A stretch of DNA of 64,000 nucleotides, taken from the NCBI GenBank assembly GCA_017428385.1, contig JAFRQX010000028.1:29688-93687 (forward strand), in the 5' to 3' direction. Numbering within the stretch: the first letter of the stretch is position 1; every line of letters begins with the position of its first letter. Positions 17,768 to 25,228 of this stretch are shown here, in pieces. The notes under the pieces were generated by a model that made no database searches, was not told the DNA's origin, and saw only the letters and a list, made by a program, of their open reading frames with translations. This DNA comes from Clostridia bacterium. GTDB lineage: Bacteria > Bacillota > Clostridia > Christensenellales > Aristaeellaceae. Made by a program: the position numbers and the translations under genes.

Positions 17768-17909
17768 TGATTCTGTTACGCTTTGAATAATTCCAAACGT
17801 TTACGTTGTCATTCTGAGCAAGGCCGTTCATCGGCCGCGTCGAAGAATCTCCTCCGGGGATGTTAACCTTCAACGTGTAAGGAACTTCTTCAGTAAAGAG
17901 AGTTATCAG

Positions 17910-18617
17910 TTACTTCACTTCAAACGTGATAATGATATTCGCGTTCACGCTGATCTTTGCCGCGTGGATGATGGTGGCGGTGTCGGTTGCGTATTCCGCC
18001 ATTCCGGCGGCCTTCGCAGCGAAGTTGTTGGCGCCGCTGTCATAGGCATACACGCCGGTTTCCTGGATGCTTTCGATTTCAACGCTGGTGAATCCGGCGG
18101 CTTCCGCCAGCACGGCAGCCTTGGCCTTCGCGTCCTCAACGGCCATCCTCAGGGCATCCGCCCGGGCAGCAGTCTCATCCTGTACGGAGAAGGAAACGCC
18201 GTCCAGCATGTTGGCGCCGGCGCCGAAAGCCAGGTCAATCACCTCGCCCACGCGGCTCATGTCCGTAACCCGGACCGCCAGGCTGGAGGAAGCATTGTAC
18301 CCGGTCAGTTTTTCACTGCCGCCGTAGCTGCTGTAGTCGTATATACCATAGAGGTTGATGTAGCCGGTGTTGATATCGTCCTCGGCAAAGCCGGCAGCCG
18401 TCAGGGCCTCCCGGATCCGGGCGATGATCTCGTTGGCTTCCGCCTGGGCGCGGGGCGCCTCGGCGTTCCGGGCGCTCACGCCCAGGGACACAACCGCTAC
18501 GTCGGCGGGAACCAGCACTTCGCCGGTGCCGGAAACGGAAATGGTGGAATCCGCCATCGCGGCGGACAGGGACAAGGCCAGCACAAGGGCCAGGATGATT
18601 GCAGTCAGTTTACGCAT
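17910..18617 (-). CDS. Secreted SIMPL-domain (DUF541) protein
   Basis: 235 residues. Residues 1-22 are a signal peptide ending SAAMA before DSTIS. The remainder is a SIMPL/DUF541 domain: ISVSGTGEVLVPADVAVVSLGV at its start (the usual V.G.G.v...PD.a....gv pattern), the central EIIARIREALTAAGFAEDDI, and AKAAVLAEAAG near the end. Family members are periplasmic or extracellular and their biochemical role is unsettled; some affect oxidative stress or signalling. It is a single gene, flanked by repeats and divergent from the GGDEF gene at 18778. Confidence 0.88.
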   Translation of the reverse strand: MRKLTAIILALVLALSLSAAMADSTISVSGTGEVLVPADVAVVSLGVSARNAEAPRAQAEANEIIARIREALTAAGFAEDDINTGYINLYGIYDYSSYGGSEKLTGYNASSSLAVRVTDMSRVGEVIDLAFGAGANMLDGVSFSVQDETAARADALRMAVEDAKAKAAVLAEAAGFTSVEIESIQETGVYAYDSGANNFAAKAAGMAEYATDTATIIHAAKISVNANIIITFEVK

Positions 18618-18777
18618 AAAAGAAATCCTCCTTCAAAGTGGTTTCACTAAGTATGACGACTGATGGAATCAAAAAGTTCCATAAATGTTTCGAATATTTT
18701 CTACATTGACACTACCACGGGGACAAGGTAAAATGCAAGGGTAGACAGGCAATTGTAAAAAGCTATATCAGGGGGCC

Positions 18778-20163
18778 ATGATCGTGTCGTTAATCAAAAA
18801 AGGAGTGGAGCGGGGCGTTTCGTTGAGACGCTTCTCATTGCTCATGCTCTTTTTGTCCCTGGTGATCATGGCAGTCCTTCTGTATACCATTATCACCACC
18901 GTGCAGGCGTTCAACGCCCTGTCCGACGCGACGGGGGATTATATTGAGCTGGAAGCCGCCGCGGATGACCTGATGGACGCCTCGGACTACCTGACGGAAG
19001 AGGTCCAGCGCTACACCGTGATGGCTGAGCGGACCCACCTGGAGAATTATTTCCGGGAGGCGGAGGAAGAACGCCGGCGCGAGCACGCCCTGGCGGTCAT
19101 GTTCAAGAACGCGCCCAATTCCCCGGCCCTCACGCAGCTGCAGTCCGCCATGAGCGAATCCATAGACCTGATGAACCGGGAATACTACGCCATGCGGCTG
19201 GTGCTGGACGCCCACGGGGATACGGATATTCCCGCCGCGCTCCGGGATATCAAACTGACCGATGAGGACCAGGCGCTGACCGGCGAAGGAAAGATCGCCA
19301 AGGCCCAGCAGCTGATGCACGACTCCGAGTATTACGCGCAGAAGAGCCGCATCCGGGCGGACATGCAGCAGTGCGTGGATACCCTGACGGAGAGCACCCA
19401 GAAGGTCCGGGAGGATATGGAAAAGAAGACGGGCACCTCCCTGAAGTGGATGATCGCCCTGATCCTGATCCAGAGCATCTGCGTGTTCAAGATCCTGTGG
19501 CTGACCACCCGGCTGGGCGTGAGCCCCCTGCTGAAGGCCGTGAACCACATCCGCAAGGATGAGCAGCTGCCGGTCACCGGCGCCCAGGAATTCCGGTACC
19601 TGGCGGATACCTACAACAAGATGTACCACACCTATAAGAAGAACATTGAGAGCCTGAGCTTCAAGGCGTCCCATGACGAACTGACGGGTGTGTATAACCG
19701 GGCCGGGTATGAGCTGATCCGGGAAAGCGTGGATCTTTCCTCCACAGCTCTGATGATCCTGGACGTGAACTTCTTTAAGGAGATCAACGACACCTCCGGC
19801 CATGAGACAGGCGACGAAGCCCTGAAGAAGGTCGGCCGGGTGCTGACGGATAACTTCCGCTCTGTGGACTATATCTGCCGCATCGGCGGTGACGAGTTCA
19901 CGGTCTTCATGGTGAACCTGAAGGATGAACCGGAGGAACTGATCCGGCGCAAGGTGGACCAGATCAACGCCGCCCTGATGGATGACTCCGACGGCTCCCC
20001 GTCGGTCAGCATGAGCGTGGGTATTGCCATCGGCGACGGGGAAGCGGATTCCCAGGAGCTGTTCCGCCGCGCGGACACCGCCCTCTATCACGTGAAGGAG
20101 AACGGCCGCATGGGCTGCTGCTTCTATGAAAAGGGCATGAAGATCAAGGAAAACGAAAGATAA
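18778..20163 (+). CDS. Membrane diguanylate cyclase with extracytoplasmic sensor and I-site
   Basis: 461 residues. Membrane helices at about 20-42 and 225-246 enclose a 180-residue helical outside domain like those of methyl-accepting-type sensors. After a short linker the GGDEF domain covers about 295-455, with the intact active loop CRIGGDEF and RSVD placed five residues before GGDEF, the RxxD inhibitory site that binds cyclic di-GMP. It should therefore make cyclic di-GMP and be shut by its product, unlike the tandem pair at 1.7-3.9 kb. The ATG at 18778 has GGGGG only three bases away; the GTG two codons on is an alternative start. Confidence 0.88.
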   Translation: MIVSLIKKGVERGVSLRRFSLLMLFLSLVIMAVLLYTIITTVQAFNALSDATGDYIELEAAADDLMDASDYLTEEVQRYTVMAERTHLENYFREAEEERRREHALAVMFKNAPNSPALTQLQSAMSESIDLMNREYYAMRLVLDAHGDTDIPAALRDIKLTDEDQALTGEGKIAKAQQLMHDSEYYAQKSRIRADMQQCVDTLTESTQKVREDMEKKTGTSLKWMIALILIQSICVFKILWLTTRLGVSPLLKAVNHIRKDEQLPVTGAQEFRYLADTYNKMYHTYKKNIESLSFKASHDELTGVYNRAGYELIRESVDLSSTALMILDVNFFKEINDTSGHETGDEALKKVGRVLTDNFRSVDYICRIGGDEFTVFMVNLKDEPEELIRRKVDQINAALMDDSDGSPSVSMSVGIAIGDGEADSQELFRRADTALYHVKENGRMGCCFYEKGMKIKENER

Positions 20164-20167
20164 AAGA

Positions 20168-20196
20168 AGCGGACACTGTGAATGCAGTGTCCGCTT
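20168..20196 (+). terminator. Hairpin after the GGDEF gene
   Basis: AGCGGACACTG pairs with CAGTGTCCGCT around TGAATG, then TTAATT. It is a shorter variant of the GGACAC family. Confidence 0.6.
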
Positions 20197-20698
20197 AATT
20201 CATAATTCACAATTCACAATTCATAATTATATAGACTCAGACGGATAATAGGCGTTTGGACATACCGCTTGCGTTCCCGAATGTGAACGGGAGGGGAGAT
20301 TCTTCGACGCGTTCGTTTCACTCACTTGCTCAGAATGACATCCTATACGTTTTGAGTTTATCATTTAGTTTAGTTTGTCATCTTGGGGTTCGGAACGCCC
20401 GGAAATAGAGCCAGTGGCTCTATTTCAGTGGAGAACGGGGCGAAGAACCGATGACCTCCAGTGGAGGGAATCTCATCGGTTCTGAGGTCAACTGAAACGA
20501 GCGATCTGTCCGGGGGACAGTCGCGACGATTGAAGTTGCGGGTATCAGCCCCGGGGTGGCGAAGCCGGAGTCGAAAGACCTCCTTCGCGGCCGTAGCCGC
20601 AACTTTACACTCTACACTCTTCACACTGTCACATTATCCGCTGTATTGCGGTGAAGAAAAACAATTATGAATTATGAATTGTGAATTATGAATTGGTT
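20197..20698. repeat. Repeat-filled intergenic region
   Basis: No gene is supported. It holds tandem AT-rich ATTCATAATT/ATTCACAATT units at both ends, a reverse copy of the GTCATTCTGAGCA...TCGAAGAATCTCC repeat at about 20298-20342, and a fragment of the long dispersed repeat at 20376-20600. Confidence 0.7.
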
Positions 20699-22696
20699 TT
20701 ATTCTTCCTGCAGCCGCAGCTCCGGATACCCCGCTGCCCGCAGATACTCCTGCACTTCGCCAATCGTATCCATGAAGCAGCAGTCCAGGATTTCCCCGTA
20801 GTATCCCCGGGGCCCGTAGCTCTTCACGGAGAATCCGGCCTTGTCCAGCATCAGGCGGGAAAGCCAGGGCGGCAGGTGCATGGCAATGCACAGCGCCACC
20901 ACCACGTCCGGATGATAGGAGCTGTTCCGGCTGCTCCGGTACCGGTGTACGGTCCGGTCGGAAACGTGGGCGAGTTCCGCCAGCTTTTCCACGGTGACCC
21001 GGCCCTCATCCCGGTTCTCCATCAGGTACACCAGCGCCTCCGGGAAGGCGGCGGGCATGGAGGCCATCAGCCGGTTCCGCCGGGCCAGCCGTTCCCGGGC
21101 GGAGAGGCTCAGCCGCCTGTCCAGGAAGCGGTCGTATTCCCGGATATAATCCTCGCTGCTGTTCAGGGTGCCGAAGAGCCAGACGGACTCCTCGTTCTCC
21201 TGCAGCCAGACCTTCTGGAACCGGAGGCAGCAGGCGTCAGCATGGGCGTTGGCCCAGGGGGTCAGGCAGGCACCCTCTTCCGTGGGCCGGATAAACTGGG
21301 GATCATTGACGCAGACGTGCCCGTCCGCGTAGACGAAGTCTCCCCGGCTCATGAGCTGGCGGAATTCCCCGCTGCGGTGATACAGGTCTCCCAGTGCCTT
21401 CCGCCCGATAACCAGCGTTGCCTGGCCGTCGGCAGAGTGATCCTCCGAGAAGGCGAAGGGGGTGATGTATTTCCCATCCACGTAGTTGACGGCGCCGCGG
21501 GCGGCCTGGTGTCCCAGCTGGACCAGGCGGCGGCGCAGGGTGGTGCGGGGCACCCGGTATTCTTCCGCCAGGCTGCGGATCACCCGGTCCCACCGGAAAC
21601 CGGGATGGTTCTGGTAATTGTTGACGGAGGGGTAGGCGCTGGCCTGCTGGAACAGGCGCCAGGCCCGGGGACGCACCAGGTTCTGGGGCAGCAGCAGGGC
21701 GATGCTCCCGCTCCGGGCCTGGTGTTCCATAAAGCGGAGGGGATCGCAGGAGGGCCTGCCGATGGAGTTCCGCACACTGCGGTAGCGGATCTCCGCCGGG
21801 TTGGTGCTCATCAGCTTCTGCAGCCGGTAGAAGAGCAGGTGCCATTCATAGTGGATGCATTCATGCAGGATATCCAGGTCCCGGCATTCGGACCGGGCGG
21901 CCGTGTTGATGAGGATCGTATTGGCGGGGACGGGGCGGGAAACCGGGAAAGGGAAGTCTTCCTCCCCGGGGGCTTTCTCCTCCTGGGTCAGGACGGAGCC
22001 TTCCCGGAAGAAGAGGATGCTGCGCACCCGGTTCTGGCAGTGCAGGCGCATCTCCATCACCTTCAGCCCCAGCTTTTCCGCCAGGGCACGGGCCTCCCGC
22101 TCCTGGGGCTCCTTCTTGTCCGGCAGGTAGTTTTCCCACAGCCGGTCGGCCCCGGCTTCAATCTCATCTTCCCGCAGTACGGGGACCAGGAACCGGTCCA
22201 GCTTCCAGAAGCTGCGGTCCGGCTTGTTTTCCGCCAGGTGCAGCTCCTGCACCTCAAAGGCAAACCCGTCCTCGGTGGTAAACCACAGGGACAGGCAGAA
22301 GCGGAAGCAGGCGGGGACGTCCCGGTTTTCCTTTTCCACCGTCAGAGTGACGTTCAGGTCAATATCCGCCAGGAAGTCCGTCCGGTTCAGGCGCCAGCAG
22401 GTGACGGAGCCCATTTCCATCTCCCGGGGTTCAATCCGCTCTGATACAACGGGAACGCCCAGCAGCTGGCTCAGGTCCCCGTTGACCAGCCGGAGGTTCA
22501 TCTCCTGCAGGATCCGGGAAAGATACTTTTCCCGGATGCACCGGTCTATATCATCCGCCACCGGCACAAGCCAGGTCCGCAGGGCGCACTGCGCCTCGTC
22601 CTTCCGTGCGCGCATCAGCTCCGCCACCGGATCTTCCGCGGGAACGGCGGCTTCTTCCTCTGCCCAGTCGGCATATTCCTTCAGCGCCTGATTCAT
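20699..22696 (-). CDS. Large protein with HEXXH metallopeptidase-like motif and C-terminal HTH
   Basis: 665 residues, no signal peptide. At about residue 275 the line DILHECIHYEW gives an HEXXH zinc-protease motif as in ImmA/IrrE-type peptidases. Around 375-400 PRTTLRRRLVQLGH looks like a helix-turn-helix, and a second HTH is near 565-590 (VTVEKLAELAHVSDRTVHRY). This suggests a cytoplasmic DNA-binding peptidase, comparable in logic to ImmA/IrrE-HTH regulators but much longer. AAAGGAG lies 9 bases before the ATG. Two palindromes lie directly upstream, which fits self-regulation. The function beyond this is unknown; it stands alone between repeats. Confidence 0.65.
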   Translation of the reverse strand: MNQALKEYADWAEEEAAVPAEDPVAELMRARKDEAQCALRTWLVPVADDIDRCIREKYLSRILQEMNLRLVNGDLSQLLGVPVVSERIEPREMEMGSVTCWRLNRTDFLADIDLNVTLTVEKENRDVPACFRFCLSLWFTTEDGFAFEVQELHLAENKPDRSFWKLDRFLVPVLREDEIEAGADRLWENYLPDKKEPQEREARALAEKLGLKVMEMRLHCQNRVRSILFFREGSVLTQEEKAPGEEDFPFPVSRPVPANTILINTAARSECRDLDILHECIHYEWHLLFYRLQKLMSTNPAEIRYRSVRNSIGRPSCDPLRFMEHQARSGSIALLLPQNLVRPRAWRLFQQASAYPSVNNYQNHPGFRWDRVIRSLAEEYRVPRTTLRRRLVQLGHQAARGAVNYVDGKYITPFAFSEDHSADGQATLVIGRKALGDLYHRSGEFRQLMSRGDFVYADGHVCVNDPQFIRPTEEGACLTPWANAHADACCLRFQKVWLQENEESVWLFGTLNSSEDYIREYDRFLDRRLSLSARERLARRNRLMASMPAAFPEALVYLMENRDEGRVTVEKLAELAHVSDRTVHRYRSSRNSSYHPDVVVALCIAMHLPPWLSRLMLDKAGFSVKSYGPRGYYGEILDCCFMDTIGEVQEYLRAAGYPELRLQEE

Positions 22697-22724
22697 GATC
22701 CAAGACTCCTTTCAGCCAGATAAA

Positions 22725-22743
22725 AGCACAATAAATATGTGCT
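22725..22743. promoter_or_regulatory. Palindromic operator 1 upstream of the HEXXH-HTH gene
   Basis: AGCACA-ATAAATA-TGTGCT, about 30 bases upstream of the start codon. It shares the AGCACA/TGTGCT half-sites with the next palindrome. Confidence 0.6.
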
Positions 22744-22765
22744 GACAACACAATAATCTTTTGCA

Positions 22766-22784
22766 AGCACAATTATATTGTGCT
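22766..22784. promoter_or_regulatory. Palindromic operator 2 upstream of the HEXXH-HTH gene
   Basis: AGCACAAT-TAT-ATTGTGCT is a perfect 8+8 palindrome. The centres of the two palindromes are 41 bases apart, close to four helical turns. Confidence 0.7.
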
Positions 22785-22804
22785 TTTGGACAAAAAGCAA
22801 GAGA

Positions 22805-23125
22805 GAAAACAATGAACAATTAATAATTAACAATTAACAATTAAATATGCTGCTAACGTATAGTATATGTGTACTCGCTGCGCCAACATTGTCATTCTGA
22901 GCAAGCCCGCTTGCGGGCGCGTCGAAGAATCTCCCAGCCCGCTTACTAACGGGAACCCAATCGGAACACCGTTGATGTCCAAAGTGACGGTGTCATCCTG
23001 AGCAAACGAAGTGCGTCGAAGGATCTCCCGACCAGCTTACTAACGGGAACCCAATCGGAACACCGTTGATGTCCAAAGTGACGGTGTCATCCTGAGCAAA
23101 CGAAGTGCGTCGAAGGATCCCTTAC
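22805..23125. repeat. Dispersed GTCATCCTGAGCA repeats with a 94-bp tandem duplication
   Basis: AT-rich AATTAACAATT units are followed by three copies of the GTCATYCTGAGCA...GTCGAAGRATC repeat. The segment 22942-23035 is repeated directly at 23036-23119 without a mismatch over 84 bases. Nothing coding was seen from 22697 to 23635 apart from these repeats and AT-rich sequence. Confidence 0.8.
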
Positions 23126-23635
23126 TAGGTCCGAAGGACGCATTCATTCTGCATTTGGCCGAAGGCCATGACGCAGTCACCATACAAGATACCATACAAG
23201 ATAACATGCACGTTAATGTTCAGAAAGTGGACACTGTGGGAACAAAACAGGCTGTTCTGTCGTTCATATAAGTGGAGCTGGTAAAAAAATCCAGCAGAGA
23301 CACCCCTATGTTCCAATAATAGATTTGCTGCGGTTGTTCTTTCAGAAACAATATTGCAATTGGTTTAATGCTGTTACATAAAATCATATCTATATAAAAA
23401 CATAGAGGTGTATGAACCTGTAGCACAGATTGTGTTACCTGGTGTATTCGCTATAGCCATATCCGGCACTTGCATTTCGACGGGGGGAGTATCACGAATG
23501 ATATATCCCGGACGTGAAAAGAGCCCAGGATAATAATGATTGAAAAGGGTTTGTTTTATGTGGAGATAAGAATCGCTGCATACATAAGATCCGGATCAGT
23601 CATCATTATAAATCTGTACAGAAAGGAGAAAGAAA

Positions 23636-23728
23636 ATGCGGATATTTATTCGTGGTCCCAACATAAAGAAAAAGTTCCCGCAAAACAATGCCGACCAAGC
23701 ATCCACCGATAAACGGTGTCCGTTCTGA
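23636..23728 (+). CDS. Possible 30-residue peptide gene
   Basis: AGAAAGGAGAAAGAAA directly precedes an ATG that opens a 30-codon frame: it starts MRIFIRGPNIKKKF and ends DKRCPF. The ribosome-binding site is strong and the surroundings are AT-rich and otherwise empty. The peptide is basic with a single Cys three residues from the end. It lies 94 bases upstream of the secreted peptidoglycan-binding-like protein gene. It could be a signalling peptide, a leader peptide or a small toxin; no family is recognised and no modification gene is next to it. Confidence 0.45.
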   Translation: MRIFIRGPNIKKKFPQNNADQASTDKRCPF

Positions 23729-23822
23729 GGGAACAGCGAGAGTTTATACCACATTAAACGTTTTTTCAAGTAGATGTATCGATGAACACTAAGTATATTT
23801 ACCGAAAGGAAAAAAACACAAG

Positions 23823-24200
23823 ATGAAGAAACTCGGAATACTTGCATTTTTGTTGGCTGTTATGATGATTATTACCAGTATAGCTGTGGCGGAATACACA
23901 CCTGATGATTACGGCTGGAGATACTCCGGCAGCACCCTGAAAAAAGGTCATGGTGGAAAAAACAGTCCGCATCTTAAACAGTATGTGGCAAATGTTCAGG
24001 GGGACATATGGGCTTCTGGAGATGGTGACTGCCGTGGAGTGGATGGCATCTATGGAAATAATACCGTTGGAGGAGTCAAATCCTATCAGAGAGTGCATAA
24101 TTTGACAGCTGATGGAGAAACAGGCAAATGGACAAAAAATCCATTGTATCATGTTTTCAAGGACTGTGGACATTGGGATTATCCAGGCAAATATGATTAA
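23823..24200 (+). CDS. Small secreted protein with peptidoglycan-binding-like domain
   Basis: 125 residues. Residues 1-22 form a signal peptide (KKLGILAFLLAVMMIITSIAVA). Residues about 50-105 match the PG_binding_1 pattern: VKSYQRVHNLTADGETGKWT preceded by VDGIYGNNTVGG, as in the VDGxxGxxTxxAVxxFQ...L.xDGxxG signature. Such domains attach enzymes to the cell wall, yet no catalytic domain is present here. AAAGGAAAA precedes the ATG. Two Cys before and one after the motif could pair. It is probably a wall-bound accessory or an effector-like protein. Confidence 0.75.
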   Translation: MKKLGILAFLLAVMMIITSIAVAEYTPDDYGWRYSGSTLKKGHGGKNSPHLKQYVANVQGDIWASGDGDCRGVDGIYGNNTVGGVKSYQRVHNLTADGETGKWTKNPLYHVFKDCGHWDYPGKYD

Positions 24201-24214
24201 TAGATAGCTACAAG

Positions 24215-24246
24215 CTCCATATGTATGTGTTTGCATACATATGGAG
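24215..24246 (+). terminator. Hairpin after the PG-binding-like gene
   Basis: CTCCATATGTATG and CATACATATGGAG pair perfectly around six bases. It is followed by CACTTTGG, so the T run is weak. Confidence 0.65.
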
Positions 24247-24273
24247 CACTTTGGATTTTCTATATGAAGCTAA

Positions 24274-25182
24274 ATGGAAAAGGAAAACAGAAAAACTATG
24301 AAACTGCTGAGAAGACTATTGAGTTTTATTATATGTGTGAGTTGTATCGGAGCTTTTTCCAGTTGTGCTTTTGCAGAAACAGATGATATCCGGGAGGCCT
24401 TTTATCAGTACTGTGAATCGGAACTGGGTCTTACCCGGGACAACCTGACGCCGTATCAGTATGTACATAATGAAGACGGCAGCTGGGATTTCAGCTTTTA
24501 TGTAAAGGACGCAGAGCCGATGACAAACGGCCTGGTGATCGGTTCATTGGATTCGGATGGGAAACTGATTGAAATCAAGGGCCCGGCACCGGTTTCAACG
24601 GCGGAATGGCTGAATAAAGAGATTCGTAAATGTATGTTGAATTATCAGGAAATCTATCAGCTTAAGCAGCAATGGGAACCTAAATTGGACAGCATACCCG
24701 AAAAGGATATGGAGATTTTTGACAAAATCAAGGCATTTAATCCGATCCTGGATTTTCTCCGGCTGGATATTGTGCTGCCGGATGAAAAATGTATTCCATA
24801 TGAAGAAGCAAAACAGAAGACGATTAACGTCATTGAAGCCATGGACGGATGGAAAACGGAAATGACGGAACACATTGATGTGGTGACTGAGGTGGTATAT
24901 ATTCCGGCTGGGATGGATCATCCGGTTTATCAGTTTATCTATACAATGAGAAGTGATGTGGAATTGCTGAAAAATAATGTATATGACAGGGAATACACCG
25001 ATGAATTTAATAAAAAGCTTGATCAGATGTGGGCAGAAGAGGAAAGGGTTTTCAACGGACAATATCCGGCGAAGATCAGTATCCGGATTGACGCCTATAC
25101 GGGAGAACAGGTAGGAGAAACATATATTGAGACGCCGCCGGTTTCCGGTATCGGTTATACCGGGATTGTCCTGTGGAAATAA
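24274..25182 (+). CDS. Secreted protein of unknown function
   Basis: 302 residues. A signal peptide covers about 1-36 if the ATG at 24274 is used, ending SSCAFA before ETDDIREAF; the ATG at 24298 (MKLLRRLLSF) gives a more ordinary signal peptide, but its AGGA is 14 bases away, so the start is unsettled. The mature part is acidic and has weak PepSY-like features: a repeated pattern of a long helix followed by short strands and, near the end, ISIRIDAYTGEQVGETY, which is the usual end of a PepSY unit. It resembles in style the secreted PepSY-type proteins at 38.7-43.4 kb. Function unknown. Confidence 0.65.
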   Translation: MEKENRKTMKLLRRLLSFIICVSCIGAFSSCAFAETDDIREAFYQYCESELGLTRDNLTPYQYVHNEDGSWDFSFYVKDAEPMTNGLVIGSLDSDGKLIEIKGPAPVSTAEWLNKEIRKCMLNYQEIYQLKQQWEPKLDSIPEKDMEIFDKIKAFNPILDFLRLDIVLPDEKCIPYEEAKQKTINVIEAMDGWKTEMTEHIDVVTEVVYIPAGMDHPVYQFIYTMRSDVELLKNNVYDREYTDEFNKKLDQMWAEEERVFNGQYPAKISIRIDAYTGEQVGETYIETPPVSGIGYTGIVLWK

Positions 25183-25228
25183 GAATGTTTTGAATTTGAT
25201 TGACCTGAAAAGGGAAGGGGATGAATGA

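Noticed and set aside
22805..23125. CRISPR array
   Set aside because: The repeated segment is a 94-bp tandem duplication with no short repeat/variable spacer pattern; no cas gene is present.
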